Positions 18,568-28,383 are shown, counted from the first letter of the stretch. The stretch: 64,000 nucleotides of DNA from Pseudomonas sp. MM213 (GCF_020423045.1 NZ_CP081943.1:1798001-1862000), one strand, 5' to 3'. A program made the numbers and translations. The notes: generated from the letters alone by a model not told the origin.

Positions 18568-20535
18568 CTACCGGAGAAAGGCCCGGGAGTTCATGGTTTT
18601 ATGGGTGTCGATCAAATGCTGCACCACACCGGGATCGGCCAGAGTGGAGATATCCCCCAACCCCTCATATTCAGCCGTGGCAATCTTGCGCAGAATGCGG
18701 CGCATGATCTTGCCCGAACGGGTTTTCGGTAGGCCCGGCGCCCACTGGATCACATCCGGCGAGGCAATCGGGCCGATCTCTTTACGCACCCAGTTTTTCA
18801 GCTCCAGACGCAGCTGCTCGCTCGGCTCTTCGCCACCGATCAACGTGACATAGACATAGATGCCCTGCCCCTTGATGTCGTGCGGCACACCGACCACGGC
18901 TGCTTCGGCGACTTTCGGGTGGGCGACCATCGCGCTTTCGATCTCGGCGGTCCCCATGCGGTGGCCGGACACGTTGAGCACGTCATCCACGCGACCGGTA
19001 ATCCAGTAGTAACCGTCTTCGTCACGACGCGCACCGTCACCGGTGAAATACATGCCGCGGAAGGTCTTGAAGTAGGTATCGACGAAGCGGTCATGGTCGC
19101 CATACAGCGTCCGCGCCTGGCCTGGCCACGAATCGAGAATCACCAGGTTGCCCTCGGCCACGCCTTCGAGGATGTTGCCCAGGTTGTCCACCAACGCCGG
19201 CACCACGCCGAAGAACGGACGCGCCGCAGAACCCGGCTTGAGCGCATGCGCACCCGGCAGCGGGCTCATCATGTTGCCGCCTGTTTCGGTCTGCCACCAG
19301 GTGTCGACGATCGGGCAACGGGACTGGCCGACGTTCTTGTAGTACCAGTCCCACGCTTCCGGGTTGATCGGCTCACCGACCGAACCCAACAGACGCAAGC
19401 TGCTGCCATCAGCGCCTTCAACGGCGGCCTTGCCCGACGCCATCATCGCGCGGATGGCGGTGGGGGCGGTGTAGAGGATATTGACCTTGTGCTTGTCGAC
19501 GATCTTCGCCACCCGGGTGATGTCCGGATAGTTCGGCACGCCTTCAAACAACACCGTGGTCGCGCCATTGGCCAGCGGGCCATAAACGATGTAGGTGTGG
19601 CCAGTGACCCAACCGACGTCGGCGGTGCACCAGTAGACTTCGCCCGGACGGTAGTCGAATACACGCTCATGGGTCATCGCCGCGTACAGCAGATATCCGC
19701 CGGTGGTGTGTTGCACGCCCTTCGGCTTACCGGTCGAACCGGAGGTATAAAGGATGAACAGCGCTTCTTCAGCGCCCATTTCTTTCGGCGCACACACAGT
19801 GCCCGCCACTTTCATCAGGTCTTCGAACCAGATGTCGCGATGCTGGTTCCACTTGATGTTGCCACCGGTGCGCTTGCACACGATGACTTTCTGGATGCTG
19901 CTGGTTTCCGGGTTGGTCAGCGCGTCGTCGACGTTGGTCTTGAGCGGGATCTTCTTGCCGGCACGAACACCTTCGTCGGCAGTGATCACCACTTTGGATT
20001 TGCAGTCGATGATCCGACCCGCCAGGGCTTCCGGCGAGAAACCACCGAACACCACCGAGTGAATCGCGCCGATCCGGGTACACGCCAGCATGGCGACCAC
20101 AGCTTCGGGGATCATCGGCATATAGATAGTCACCACGTCGCCGCGGTGCACATCCTGGCCGCGTAAGGCGTTGGCGAACTTGCAGACTTGTTCGTGCAGC
20201 TCGCGATAAGTGATGTTGCGGCTTTCGGCAGGGTCATCCCCTTCCCAAATGATCGCGACTTGATCGCCGCGCTCGGCCAGATGGCGGTCGAGGCAGTTGT
20301 AGGAAACGTTCAGGGTGCCATCGGCGAACCATTTGATGTCGACATGGTGATCGTCGAAAGAAGTCTGTTTCACCGTGGTGAAAGGCTTGATCCAGTCGAG
20401 GCGCTTGGCTTGCTCGCGCCAGAAGCCGTCCGGGTTAACGACGGACTGCTGGTACATGGCCTTGTAGGTCGCCTCGTCAGTCAGGGTGTTGGCCGCAACC
20501 TCGGGACGAACGGGATACAGAGAAGCCGCACTCAT
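18568..20535 (-). CDS. acsA: Acetyl-coenzyme A synthetase
   Basis: 655 residues from the ATG at 20,535 (GAGGT upstream). It shows every landmark of AMP-forming acetyl-CoA synthetase: [16 protein letters not shown] near the N-terminus, the P-loop [75 protein letters not shown], and the C-terminal lysine of [12 protein letters not shown] that is acetylated in homologues. It activates acetate to acetyl-CoA via acetyl-AMP in the cytoplasm. Transcribed alone, convergent with the LysR gene, 211 bp from the regulator gene downstream on the map. Products of nearby aldolase and aldehyde dehydrogenases could feed it. Confidence 0.97.
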   Translation of the reverse strand: MSAASLYPVRPEVAANTLTDEATYKAMYQQSVVNPDGFWREQAKRLDWIKPFTTVKQTSFDDHHVDIKWFADGTLNVSYNCLDRHLAERGDQVAIIWEGDDPAESRNITYRELHEQVCKFANALRGQDVHRGDVVTIYMPMIPEAVVAMLACTRIGAIHSVVFGGFSPEALAGRIIDCKSKVVITADEGVRAGKKIPLKTNVDDALTNPETSSIQKVIVCKRTGGNIKWNQHRDIWFEDLMKVAGTVCAPKEMGAEEALFILYTSGSTGKPKGVQHTTGGYLLYAAMTHERVFDYRPGEVYWCTADVGWVTGHTYIVYGPLANGATTVLFEGVPNYPDITRVAKIVDKHKVNILYTAPTAIRAMMASGKAAVEGADGSSLRLLGSVGEPINPEAWDWYYKNVGQSRCPIVDTWWQTETGGNMMSPLPGAHALKPGSAARPFFGVVPALVDNLGNILEGVAEGNLVILDSWPGQARTLYGDHDRFVDTYFKTFRGMYFTGDGARRDEDGYYWITGRVDDVLNVSGHRMGTAEIESAMVAHPKVAEAAVVGVPHDIKGQGIYVYVTLIGGEEPSEQLRLELKNWVRKEIGPIASPDVIQWAPGLPKTRSGKIMRRILRKIATAEYEGLGDISTLADPGVVQHLIDTHKTMNSRAFLR

Positions 20536-20746
20536 CTTTGTTACCTCGGTGGAATAGTTGTTTTTGTTAAATATTTTCACTGATTAAACGAGCTCGGCAC
20601 GCAGGAGCCACAGCTCACGTCTCAAGCCTGCCCGTGATGGTGTTGTGCTCCTTTAATGACAAGTCATATTTGGAAGCGCTTGAGCAATATGGATTTGGAC
20701 TGCGTACTACTCCTTACTTTGCCTGATCCAATTGATCTGGGTAGCA

Positions 20747-21235
20747 TCAGTGACGCAATAGCCTACGTAGCGGAAACCCATCTTTAAGTACTAGGGATTT
20801 TATGACGATATAACTAAAGTACTTGGAAATGCCGATATTCTTGTCCAGCAGCCCTTCGATCACTTCCTGATAATGCTGGATGCTACAGGTCATGAAGCGC
20901 ACCAGGTAATCGTAACCACCGCTAACTAAGTGACACTCGAGTACCTCATCGACCAAACGAATATTGGACTCGAACTTGGCGAAGTCCTCCCGTTTATGGT
21001 CGCTGAGCGTGATCTCAGTAAATACCGTGACCGAGTCGGTGATCTTGGCAAGGTTTAAATGAGCTCTATACCCGGAAATATAGCCAGCCGATTCAAGCCG
21101 CTTGACCCGCTGCAAACATGGGCTGGACGACAGACCCACCGCATTGGCAAGACTGACGTTGGTCATTCGACCGTCTTTTTGAAGTTCAACCAGGATATTA
21201 ATATCAATTCGGTCTAGTTTTATTAAACCTTCCAT
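20747..21235 (-). CDS. Lrp/AsnC-family transcriptional regulator
   Basis: A 162-residue Lrp/AsnC regulator. It begins KLDRIDINILVELQKDGRMTN with a winged helix-turn-helix (ANAVGLSSSPCLQRVKRLESAGYI). A RAM ligand-binding domain follows, with VLECHLVSGGYDYLVRFM and KNIGISKYFSYIVIK. It is the last gene of a leftward group gabT-like, HAD, lrp; such proteins usually regulate adjacent amino-acid catabolic genes. The likely effector is an amino acid related to the aminotransferase substrate. Confidence 0.9.
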   Translation of the reverse strand: MEGLIKLDRIDINILVELQKDGRMTNVSLANAVGLSSSPCLQRVKRLESAGYISGYRAHLNLAKITDSVTVFTEITLSDHKREDFAKFESNIRLVDEVLECHLVSGGYDYLVRFMTCSIQHYQEVIEGLLDKNIGISKYFSYIVIKSLVLKDGFPLRRLLRH

Positions 21236-21282
21236 CGGGTACCTCGTGATTGCAGCTCAGTTAGACAGTGGTTTTAGCAAAC

Positions 21283-21939
21283 TCAACGTCGCAACGATAG
21301 CTGATGCTGAGCGACCAGGTCGGCCATGCTGGTGATGTAAAAGTCTGCGGTATATTCCTGGGTACAATTCTCATGGCCACGACGGATCAGACACAAACCA
21401 GCCGATTTTGGCGACTCCGCAGGAGGTCTGGAAACCTGCAGAATATTTTCAGGTTCCAGGTTGTTGTCCAGCAACCATGCGCCGTCCTCCAATGGATTAC
21501 TGGCTCGGGAATGCAGGTCTTCGGGTAAAATCCCCAAACGCTCACAGAGCTGCTCGCGATCTTCAGCATCACGATCGCAGTACACCAGCAGCCGATAGAA
21601 TTTGCGCAGATACAACATGGCACCAGGCGCGTCCTCGAACAACGACCAGTTGCATGCCGAACGGGCGAAACTCATGCCCTCCTCCCAACTGGCCTTGAGC
21701 CCAAGGCGCTCTGCCAGTTGACGATGGGCAAAGCACAATAGGCCACTGAAACCCAGCTCGGAAAAACGGGGATAGAGCGTGCGTACCGCCTCGTCAAACT
21801 CAGCCAATACCTCTTCCCTGCCTAACATGCCCGAATGGTTTTCGAGCAAAGGTTGCAGGGCCGTCCAGATACCGGAATCCCGATCGACCAGGACTTCGTC
21901 GCAATCGATCAACAGTGCACGATAATCAGTCAGGTACAT
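21283..21939 (-). CDS. HAD-superfamily hydrolase
   Basis: 218 residues from the ATG at 21,939, with GGGAG about nine bases upstream. Motif I is IDCDEVLVDRDSG, with nucleophile D12 and acid/base D14. A helical cap follows, and YCDRDAEDREQL and DNNLEPENIL resemble the later HAD motifs, although motif II and III residues are not textbook. It is sandwiched between an aminotransferase gene and an Lrp gene, all leftward. Substrate unknown; HAD enzymes of this size are phosphatases, phosphonatases or dehalogenases. Confidence 0.72.
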   Translation of the reverse strand: MYLTDYRALLIDCDEVLVDRDSGIWTALQPLLENHSGMLGREEVLAEFDEAVRTLYPRFSELGFSGLLCFAHRQLAERLGLKASWEEGMSFARSACNWSLFEDAPGAMLYLRKFYRLLVYCDRDAEDREQLCERLGILPEDLHSRASNPLEDGAWLLDNNLEPENILQVSRPPAESPKSAGLCLIRRGHENCTQEYTADFYITSMADLVAQHQLSLRR

Positions 21940-22031
21940 GGTTGTAGTCTCCCATGATGCATTCATCAATCCATGTGCGCTAAATGCCCTCGGTTGGCGC
22001 ATTGCTGCAAAGCGCCAACCGAGGCATGAGA

Positions 22032-23324
22032 TCAATTCAACACACGCAACAATGCCGCTTCAAGAATAGTCAGCGCTTCGTCGATCTGATCCTCTTCGGT
22101 TACCAGAGGCGCAAGAAAGCGCAGCACATTACGATACACCCCGCATTTGATCACCAACAACCCGCCTACCCTGGCCTGATCGATCAGTTGTTGGGTAAGT
22201 TCGGGATCGGGGCTGCGGGCCTCATCGTCCTTGATCAGTTCGATCGCCAACATGAAGCCGGTGCCGCGTACGTCACCAATGCGCGGATGACGTGCCTGCA
22301 AGCGCAGCAGGCCCTGACGCAACCGCTCGCCCAACAGGTCACCGCGTGCGAGCAATTGCTCTTGTTCATAAGCTTCGATCACCGCCAACGCCGCCGCGCA
22401 CGCCAGGGCGTTACCGCCATAAGTACCGCCGAGACCACCGGGCAATGGCGCGTCCATGATGTGCGCACGACCCACCACGCCCGATATTGGCAAACCACCG
22501 GCCAGGCTCTTGGCGACAGTGACCAGATCCGGCTGAATGCCGGCATGCTGGAAACCGAACCATTTGCCGGTGCGGCCGAAACCGGTCTGAATTTCATCGA
22601 GAATGAGCACGATGCCATGTTGTTCGGTCAGAGCCCGCAGCGCCTGGAGAAATTCCGGCGGCGCGGAAAGGAAGCCTCCGTCGCCCTGTACCGGCTCGAT
22701 GATGATCGCAGCTACCCGATCCGGCGTGACCTGGGTCGCGAGCAATTCGTTCAGTGCTTGCAGTGCCATCTCGCTGCTGAAACCGCGATAAGCGTTAGGG
22801 TACGGGGTATGGAAGACCTCGGGAGCGAAAGGCCCGAAGTTCTGCTTGTAGGGTTGGCTCATGCCGGTCAAGGTCGTACCGAGCAACGTGCGCCCATGGA
22901 AACCGCCTCGAAAGGAGATGACCGCTGGGCGATTGGTATGCGCGCGGGCGATCTTCACCGCGTTTTCCACAGCCTCTGCACCGGAGGTAAACAGCGCCGC
23001 CTTGTAGGCTTCGCCACCACCGACCAATTCACACAAGCGTTGTACCAGGTCAAGATAGGGCTTGTAGGCCACGACCTGGAAGCACGCATGGCTGACCTTT
23101 TGCAATTGCGCCTGCACCGCCGCGACCACCTTGGGGTGATTGTGGCCGATGTTCAGCACGCCGATGCCGCCGACGAAATCCAGGTAGCGCTTCCCGTCCA
23201 CATCCCACATCTCACTACCCTGGGCCCGATCGATGACCAGCGGGTGTGCGGTGACCAGCCCTCGTGGCACGAATTGATCGCGTTGACGGAGCAAATTCGG
23301 GGTTTCTTCGACTTTACTGTTCAT
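22032..23324 (-). CDS. Class III aminotransferase, 4-aminobutyrate--2-oxoglutarate type
   Basis: 430 residues of a GabT-like omega-aminotransferase. Landmarks are DFVGGIGVLNIGHNHPKV, LFTSGAEAVENAVKIAR (phosphate cup), SFRGGFHGRTLLG, IIEPVQGDGGF, LILDEIQTGFGRTG (cofactor Asp) and the Schiff-base lysine K272 in TVAKSLAGGLPISG. It moves the amino group of 4-aminobutyrate or 5-aminovalerate to 2-oxoglutarate. The succinate-semialdehyde dehydrogenase gene that would finish the pathway lies 12 kb away at 35,714-37,171. I prefer the ATG at 23,324 because its GAGAG is better spaced than for the ATG two codons earlier. Confidence 0.88.
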   Translation of the reverse strand: MNSKVEETPNLLRQRDQFVPRGLVTAHPLVIDRAQGSEMWDVDGKRYLDFVGGIGVLNIGHNHPKVVAAVQAQLQKVSHACFQVVAYKPYLDLVQRLCELVGGGEAYKAALFTSGAEAVENAVKIARAHTNRPAVISFRGGFHGRTLLGTTLTGMSQPYKQNFGPFAPEVFHTPYPNAYRGFSSEMALQALNELLATQVTPDRVAAIIIEPVQGDGGFLSAPPEFLQALRALTEQHGIVLILDEIQTGFGRTGKWFGFQHAGIQPDLVTVAKSLAGGLPISGVVGRAHIMDAPLPGGLGGTYGGNALACAAALAVIEAYEQEQLLARGDLLGERLRQGLLRLQARHPRIGDVRGTGFMLAIELIKDDEARSPDPELTQQLIDQARVGGLLVIKCGVYRNVLRFLAPLVTEEDQIDEALTILEAALLRVLN

Positions 23325-23612
23325 TGGCATCTCTCATAGTGAGTCTGGCAACCGGGTAGCGGCTGCGACGTGATTCACAGGGTAAGCTTTCGACGCAATT
23401 GTCTAAGCCGAACTTGACCCCTGAGAAACCCGGATCGACTGTTTTCACCCCGGCAAACAGCAGAATCCTTCAGCTGTGGCCCGGCCCCATGGAATCTGCC
23501 GATAGGTGCCCCCTACAACGCAGCGTGATGCGTTTACGCAGAATCATTCGACATATCCTGCTCCGCCAATCGGGCATGCTTGAGGCTCCCTATTTAATGC
23601 GAGAAATGACCC

Positions 23613-24539
23613 ATGGCCCTGCTCTATAAAGCCGACCCCGTGCGCGGTGAACATTGGAAGCGTCTGTTTGCCGAGCACGCCCCCGACATCGAATGGCGTG
23701 CCTGGCCGGACATCGGCGATCCGCAGGATATTCGCTACTTGGCAGCCTGGCAGGCGCCGGACGAACTCGAAACAGTGCTGCCAAACCTAGAGGTACTGTT
23801 CGCCTTGTCGGCCGGAGTCGACCAACTTGACCTTGACCGTCTGCCAACGACCCTGCCGGTGGTCCGTTTACTCGACCCGAGCATCACGCGGGGCATGTGC
23901 GAGTACGCCAGTTTTGCGGTGCTTAGCCTGCACCGGGATATGCTCCGTTATCGCCAGCAACAAATGGCTCGGTGCTGGCAGGCTCACTTGCTGCAACCGG
24001 CAGCCAAACGTCGGGTAGGTGTCATGGGGCTCGGCACGCAGGCCCAACAGATTCTAGCCACCTTGCAGACCTTTGGATTCGCCTTATCAGGCTGGGCACG
24101 CAGCGAGCATCGCATCGCCGGGGTGGATTGCTTTGCGGGTGTGGAGCAACTTCCGGCCTTCCTCGGCCAATGCGACATCGTGCTTTGTGTCCTGCCATTG
24201 ACCGAGCAGACCAAAGGGATTCTCAACCGTCAGTTGTTCCAGCACCTGCCCAAAGGCGCTGCCTTGGTCAACATGGGCCGGGGTGGGCACCTGGTAGAAG
24301 AGGACCTGCTTGAGGCTTTGGCCAGCGGCCAGCTCAGCGCGGCGGTGCTCGACGTACTGGAACAGGAGCCGGCGGCACCGGACCATCCCTTCTGGCACCA
24401 TCCGCAGATATTGCTGACACCGCATATCGCTGCGATGACCCAACCGGAAAGTGCGTTTAGCGTGTTGTTGGAGAATATCCGCCGACATCAACGCGGTGAG
24501 TCAATGCTTGGCCAGGTTGACCGCGAGCGAAGTTACTGA
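23613..24539 (+). CDS. Glyoxylate/hydroxypyruvate reductase A-type 2-hydroxyacid dehydrogenase
   Basis: A 308-residue D-2-hydroxyacid dehydrogenase of the GhrA group. It has the N-terminal LFALSAGVDQLDLDRLP, the Rossmann motif VGVMGLGTQAQQIL, LCVLPLTEQTKGILN, VNMGRGGHLVEEDLLEAL, DVLEQEPAAPDHPFW and the active-site region LTPHIAAMTQP. The usual GxGxxG is GLGTQA, one small residue replaced, as in several GhrA proteins. It reduces glyoxylate or hydroxypyruvate with NAD(P)H in the cytoplasm. It is divergent from the aminotransferase group with 288 bp between, which could supply 2-oxo acids for reduction. Confidence 0.88.
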   Translation: MALLYKADPVRGEHWKRLFAEHAPDIEWRAWPDIGDPQDIRYLAAWQAPDELETVLPNLEVLFALSAGVDQLDLDRLPTTLPVVRLLDPSITRGMCEYASFAVLSLHRDMLRYRQQQMARCWQAHLLQPAAKRRVGVMGLGTQAQQILATLQTFGFALSGWARSEHRIAGVDCFAGVEQLPAFLGQCDIVLCVLPLTEQTKGILNRQLFQHLPKGAALVNMGRGGHLVEEDLLEALASGQLSAAVLDVLEQEPAAPDHPFWHHPQILLTPHIAAMTQPESAFSVLLENIRRHQRGESMLGQVDRERSY

Positions 24540-24574
24540 CCAACGGCTGTCAACTCACCAGTAACAACCAACCG

Positions 24575-24613
24575 ACGCCAGATTTTTTATCTTCTCTGAG
24601 GCAAATCTGGCGT
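24575..24613. terminator. Perfect 11-base inverted repeat downstream of the hydroxyacid dehydrogenase
   Basis: ACGCCAGATTT at 24,575-24,585 pairs exactly with AAATCTGGCGT at 24,603-24,613, with a 17-base loop. It begins 36 bp after the dehydrogenase stop codon. There is no strong T-run after it on either strand, so it may be a weak terminator or an mRNA-stabilising hairpin. Confidence 0.45.
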
Positions 24614-24683
24614 TATACAACAGACCTGATGTTCATCTCATTTTGCTGTTTCTGCGCGCACCTCTTTCCCGGAAAATAACCCG

Positions 24684-24800
24684 TTAATTGCTACTGACCT
24701 TGCCCCCTGATTTAACAGTAACTGCGGCCCATGAAGCCGCAACTTATGCAATCTACCGAATTGACTACAGCCCATTGTCAGGCCTCGCCGTAGCTGCGAC
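24684..24800 (+). repeat. Dispersed leader-like repeat, copy A (most diverged)
   Basis: About 117 bp that align, with substitutions, to copies at 26,245-26,380 and 48,859-48,995. The shared backbone includes an ATTGCTACTG-type opening, AACAGTAAC, a GGCCC segment, ATCTACCGAATTGA and TTGTCAGGCCTCGCC. Copy A contains the hairpin TGCGGC/GCCGCA. It precedes the OprD pseudogene. Identity is lower than between the other two copies. Confidence 0.5.
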
Positions 24801-24853
24801 ATAGCCACCGCTGTGTACAGCCTGGCTAGGCAGATCAAGTCCGCCGCAATACG

Positions 24854-26087
24854 GTGATCGACAAAATTCTCCCGGATTTGCTTCGTAGTGGTTCACCTGA
24901 GCTGCCGATGGCGGCAGCAATAGCCAAGGTATCAACGGCTCCAAGCCGGCCAGCGAGCGCAACGGCTATCGGGAGGAGTGGGCGCAAGGGGCGCTCAACT
25001 TCACTTCCGGTTTCACCCAGGGCACCATCGGTTTCGGCACCGATGCCTTCGCCTATGGTGGAGTCAAGCTGGATACTGGCCGCGGCCGGGTCAACAACGG
25101 CCTGCTTCCCATCAACAACAATCGCACCACCGAAGCCAACGTGCCAGATAGCTACGGCGAGATCGGCAGCGCAGTGAAGATGCGCATTTCCTCCACCGTG
25201 CTGAAGTACGACGAACAACGCCCCACCGCTCCGGATTCGCCACCGGTAACAACCGCTTGCTGCCGGAAACATCTACCGGCTTCCAACTGTCCAGCAACAA
25301 GATCGATGACCTATCCCTCGAAGCCGGCCACTTCACTGCCTTCAACAACCGCAATTTGACCAACTCCGACGACATGCTGCTCACCACTTTCGGGGGCACC
25401 GAAGAGGACAGCGTCGACTTCATCGGTGGCACTTATAAAATTAGCGAAAAGCTCAGTGTGAAGGCGTACACCAGTAAGGCCGTCAATGTCTGGCGTCAGC
25501 ACTTCGGTAGTGCCTCCTATACGATTCCTCTGACTGATCAGCAGTCGTTGAGTTTTGGCTTGACGGCCTATAAGACCCAAGACCAAGGCGAAGCGCGTGC
25601 CGGTAAACTGGACACCACGAGCTGGTCGGCGAAGGTGGCCTATTCCTTCGATGCCCACAAGTTCACCCTGGCTTATCAGAAGATCGCTGGCGACGAGTAT
25701 TTCGACTACATCGGCGTGGACTCAGTCTGGCTCGCCAACTCGATTCAGTACTCCGACTTCAACGCCCCCAACGAGCGTTCCATCCAGGCTCGTTATGACC
25801 TGAATCTGGCTACGTTCGGCATACCGGGGTTGAGCTTCATGGCCCCCTATGTCAAAGGTGATCAAATCGATGGAACCAAGGCCCATCCAAACGGTGCCTA
25901 CGTCAACAAGGTGGGTGACGACCAGAAGGAGTGGGAGCGTGACCTGGAAGCAAAATACGTGATCCAGGAAGGAACCGCCAAGGACTTGTCCTTCCGACTG
26001 CGCCAGGCCATCCACCGTGCGACCTCGTTCGAGAGCGATATCGACGAGGTCCGCCTGATCATCGAGTACCTACTGAGCATTCTATAA
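24854..26087 (+). pseudogene. OprD-family porin pseudogene
   Basis: Coding similarity to OprD porins runs from about 24,950 to a stop at 26,087. One frame gives NGYREEWAQGALNFTSGFTQ, GTIGFGTDAFAYGGVKLDTG and VKMRISSTVLKYDEQRP. Around 25,237 the frame jumps by one base: APVFATGNNRLLPET is expected, but GTATTC appears as GATTC. The other frame then continues to the final strand RLIIEYLLSIL. At the 5' side the frame carries a TGA and no signal peptide can be found; only a weak IDKILPDLLRSG echo of the OprD start remains. The protein is not made as a normal porin. Confidence 0.85.
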
Positions 26088-26244
26088 CGGTTGTTCCTGG
26101 CCGGTGTTGCTCGTGGACCGGCCTGTTTTCTTGAAGGCTTGCTCCTCGTTCTCTAAGACTTGAGACGCCCATCCGCGCGCCTTTTTTTGCAAACTCCCCA
26201 TCAGAAGTGTCTTTTGTTTTGGCCTGCCGCCTGAAACCGACCCG

Positions 26245-26380
26245 GTATTTGCTGCCGATCCTGCTTCTCATTTGAGCAGTACCTGTGGCCCGCAGAGCTG
26301 TCTCTTACGGAATCTGCCGAATCAATTGGAGGCTCTTGTCAGGCGTCGCCGCAGGTGAGATACAAATACTTTCAGCGGAG
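26245..26380 (+). repeat. Dispersed leader-like repeat, copy B, upstream of a GNAT gene
   Basis: About 136 bp sharing with the copy at 48,859 the words GAGCAGTA, GGAATCTGCCGAATCAA, CTCTTGTCAGGCGTC and a GATA-AAAT tail. It ends about 40 bp before the ATG of the GNAT gene and so would be its 5' untranslated leader if transcription begins upstream. CGGAATCTGCCG can form a three-pair hairpin and CTC/GAG bases flank the 3' part. Function unknown. Confidence 0.55.
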
Positions 26381-26420
26381 AAATCCGACCGATCAAGCTC
26401 CCTGTCAATGGAGACCTGCC

Positions 26421-27278
26421 ATGTCCATCTCGCAACGCTCTGTCTATATCTATCGCCCCATGACCTCGGCCGATGTGCCATCGGCCCACGCCTTGTCCGT
26501 GAAGTTGAAGTGGGCCCACCGCCTGGAAGAATGGGCCATGTTGCAGCGCATCGCGCACGGTTTTGTTGTGGAAGACGAAGGCCGTCTGATCGGTACCGCG
26601 TTCACCTGTCCGCAGGGACTTTACGCCACCATCGGTCTGGTCATCGTCAGTGATGAGTATCAGGGCCAGGGTATAGGTCGCAAGTTGATGGAGCTGGCAC
26701 TTGAGGCTTGCGGTTCGCGTACCGCCTTGCTCAATGCGACGCTAGCCGGTGTCCCACTTTATGCCAGCCAGGGATTCGTTGACTTTGGACATATCCAACA
26801 ACATCAGGGCAACGCACTGCCCCCTGCACCCAATGACCTGCCAGCCGGTGAGCACTGCCGCCCGCTGACCGAAGCCGATCGAAAAAACCAAATCGAACTG
26901 GCCAACGCCGGCAGCGGCCTGAACAGACACGCCGTACTAAATGATCTGTTCGATATTGTCGAACACTCGGTCGGTATCGAGCGCGATGGTCAGCTACGCG
27001 CCTTCGCCATGCTGCGTCCCTTCGGCCGTGGTCGCTGCATCGGCCCGGTCATCGCGGAAAATCCAGAGCAGGCCAAGCTCTTGATCGCACTGTTGTTGGC
27101 CCAAGTGCCGAACGCCTTCGTGCGCATGGATATACCGTCCGACAGCGGACTGGCCCCTTGGCTGGAAGAGGCCGGACTGAAGCAGGTCGACACGGTCGCA
27201 CAAATGGCTCGTGGTACCCCGCCGCAGGCTATCGGTGTAGTGCGCCAATTTGCGCTAGTGACTCAGGCTATCGGCTGA
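26421..27278 (+). CDS. GNAT-family N-acetyltransferase, copy 1
   Basis: 285 residues. An N-terminal GNAT domain has the acetyl-CoA loop QGQGIGR at residues 81-87 after IGLVIVSDEY, then YASQGFVDFGHIQQHQG. A second C-terminal domain (from LTEADRKNQIELANAGSG) resembles the YitH/HolE-type GNAT extension. The ATG at 26,421 has GGAGA upstream; an earlier start is less likely. It is clearly paralogous to the gene at 56,159-57,016: both share long identical stretches and end QFALVTQAIG. It precedes a bicupin gene by 56 bp. The acetylated substrate is unknown; both paralogues sit beside flavin-dependent amino-acid oxidases, suggesting an amino acid. Confidence 0.88.
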   Translation: MSISQRSVYIYRPMTSADVPSAHALSVKLKWAHRLEEWAMLQRIAHGFVVEDEGRLIGTAFTCPQGLYATIGLVIVSDEYQGQGIGRKLMELALEACGSRTALLNATLAGVPLYASQGFVDFGHIQQHQGNALPPAPNDLPAGEHCRPLTEADRKNQIELANAGSGLNRHAVLNDLFDIVEHSVGIERDGQLRAFAMLRPFGRGRCIGPVIAENPEQAKLLIALLLAQVPNAFVRMDIPSDSGLAPWLEEAGLKQVDTVAQMARGTPPQAIGVVRQFALVTQAIG

Positions 27279-27334
27279 CAAACCCCACAGTTACATCCAA
27301 CGCTACACGATGCATTTCCTGGAGAAACACTTTC

Positions 27335-28042
27335 ATGCTAGAGCCCTATGCAGTTCTGTTGGCACACGCCGACGGCAGTCCCGTTTCAACAAAATTTACC
27401 TCCGGATCGTTGGGGGCCGACGATCCTTTCGACAGACACATTGCTTATGTCGGACCAGATGACATTGCTGCCGGAGTGGTTCAGGCGGGCGGACAATTCA
27501 GCGTCGATGAATATCCCTACAGCGAAATGATCGTGGTTCACGCGGGACAAGTCACCCTACGCAGCCAGGATCGTACACTCCAACTAAATCCCGGTGACAG
27601 TGCAGTTATCGCCCGAGGCACTTCGCTCCTAGTCGAGGCGCAACCCGACTCTCTCTGGGCATTCTGCGCGGATACCCAGCTCGTTGAAGAGCGCAATCCT
27701 GGGCTCACTGCGCTCCCCCAGTTAACGCTACTCTCTTCCTCTAATCCTCCGGATGCAGAGATTTTGCTAAGCCCAACCCCACAATGTCGCTCGCACAATT
27801 TGTTTGTTGAGGAAGAGACCCATCTGCTCATCGGTGTATGGGATTCGACTCCCTATACTCGCAGGGCAAGGCCGCACAAGCTGCATGAACTGATGCATCT
27901 GCTCGAAGGTAGCGTCACACTCCAGGTTGCGGACGGGAGCGATTTGACGGTCAACCCCGGTGATACGGTATTCGTGCCCCGAGGTACCCCATGCGCCTGG
28001 AAGAGTAGCGTTTACGTGCGCAAGTTTTACGTCGTCAAGTAA
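27335..28042 (+). CDS. Bicupin protein with DUF861/EutQ-like C-terminal domain
   Basis: A 235-residue two-domain cupin. The first barrel has EYPYSEMIVVHAGQVTLRSQ and LNPGDSAVIARGTSLLVEA. The second has PHKLHELMHLLEGSVTLQVA and LTVNPGDTVFVPRGTPCAWKSSVYVRKFYVV, the pattern of cupin_3 (DUF861). A typical metal-binding His/Glu set is partly present in the second domain only. The start ATG at 27,335 has GGAG ten bases upstream. It follows the GNAT gene and probably shares its transcript. Related proteins accompany amino-acid or polyamine oxidation genes, but no activity can be assigned here. Confidence 0.8.
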   Translation: MLEPYAVLLAHADGSPVSTKFTSGSLGADDPFDRHIAYVGPDDIAAGVVQAGGQFSVDEYPYSEMIVVHAGQVTLRSQDRTLQLNPGDSAVIARGTSLLVEAQPDSLWAFCADTQLVEERNPGLTALPQLTLLSSSNPPDAEILLSPTPQCRSHNLFVEEETHLLIGVWDSTPYTRRARPHKLHELMHLLEGSVTLQVADGSDLTVNPGDTVFVPRGTPCAWKSSVYVRKFYVVK

Positions 28043-28207
28043 CGCGAACTCCGTGAGTTCCGGCAGATGGCGTTTCGACTGCCGGCATCATGCGTGCACT
28101 TTCGATGGTCCAAGCCATTGCGCAAGGATTCGAGCGACAGGGATTGCGGGTGAGCATGCGAGAAAATCTCCACGATACTGTCAATCACCCACTACGGATT
28201 ATTGAAA

Positions 28208-28383
28208 ATGGGATTAGGTGGCTTCAGCACCGGGAAACTTCTGATCATTCTGTTGATCGTGCTCATGCTGTTTGGAACCAGGCGCCTAAAAGGACTGGGG
28301 GGGATATTGGTGAAACAATCAAGGGGTTCCGCAAAACCATAAGCAACGATAAGCCAGTCACCGTGGAGCCCAAGGACACGTAA
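28208..28383 (+). pseudogene. tatA: tatA-like gene, frameshifted in a run of seven G
   Basis: From ATG 28,208 the frame gives GGFSTGKLLIILLIVLMLFG and TRRLKGLGG, the transmembrane helix and hinge of a TatA/TatE protein. It then turns into ILVKQSRGSAKP and stops. One base over, the expected amphipathic helix appears as DIGETIKGFRKTISNDKP and ends at TAA 28,381-28,383. The switch lies in seven consecutive G at 28,297-28,303; eight would give a normal 58-codon TatA. No tatB or tatC is adjacent, so even if intact it would be an extra, orphan TatA. Sequencing error in the homopolymer cannot be excluded. Confidence 0.82.

Noticed and set aside
18880..20166. A 428-codon plus-strand frame within acsA.
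   Set aside because: Fully antisense to acetyl-CoA synthetase, with shadow-like composition.
26245..26380. Copy B of the dispersed repeat considered as a known glycine or guanidine riboswitch.
   Set aside because: The hallmark conserved loops of those classes are not visible; I could only support calling it an unassigned repeat.
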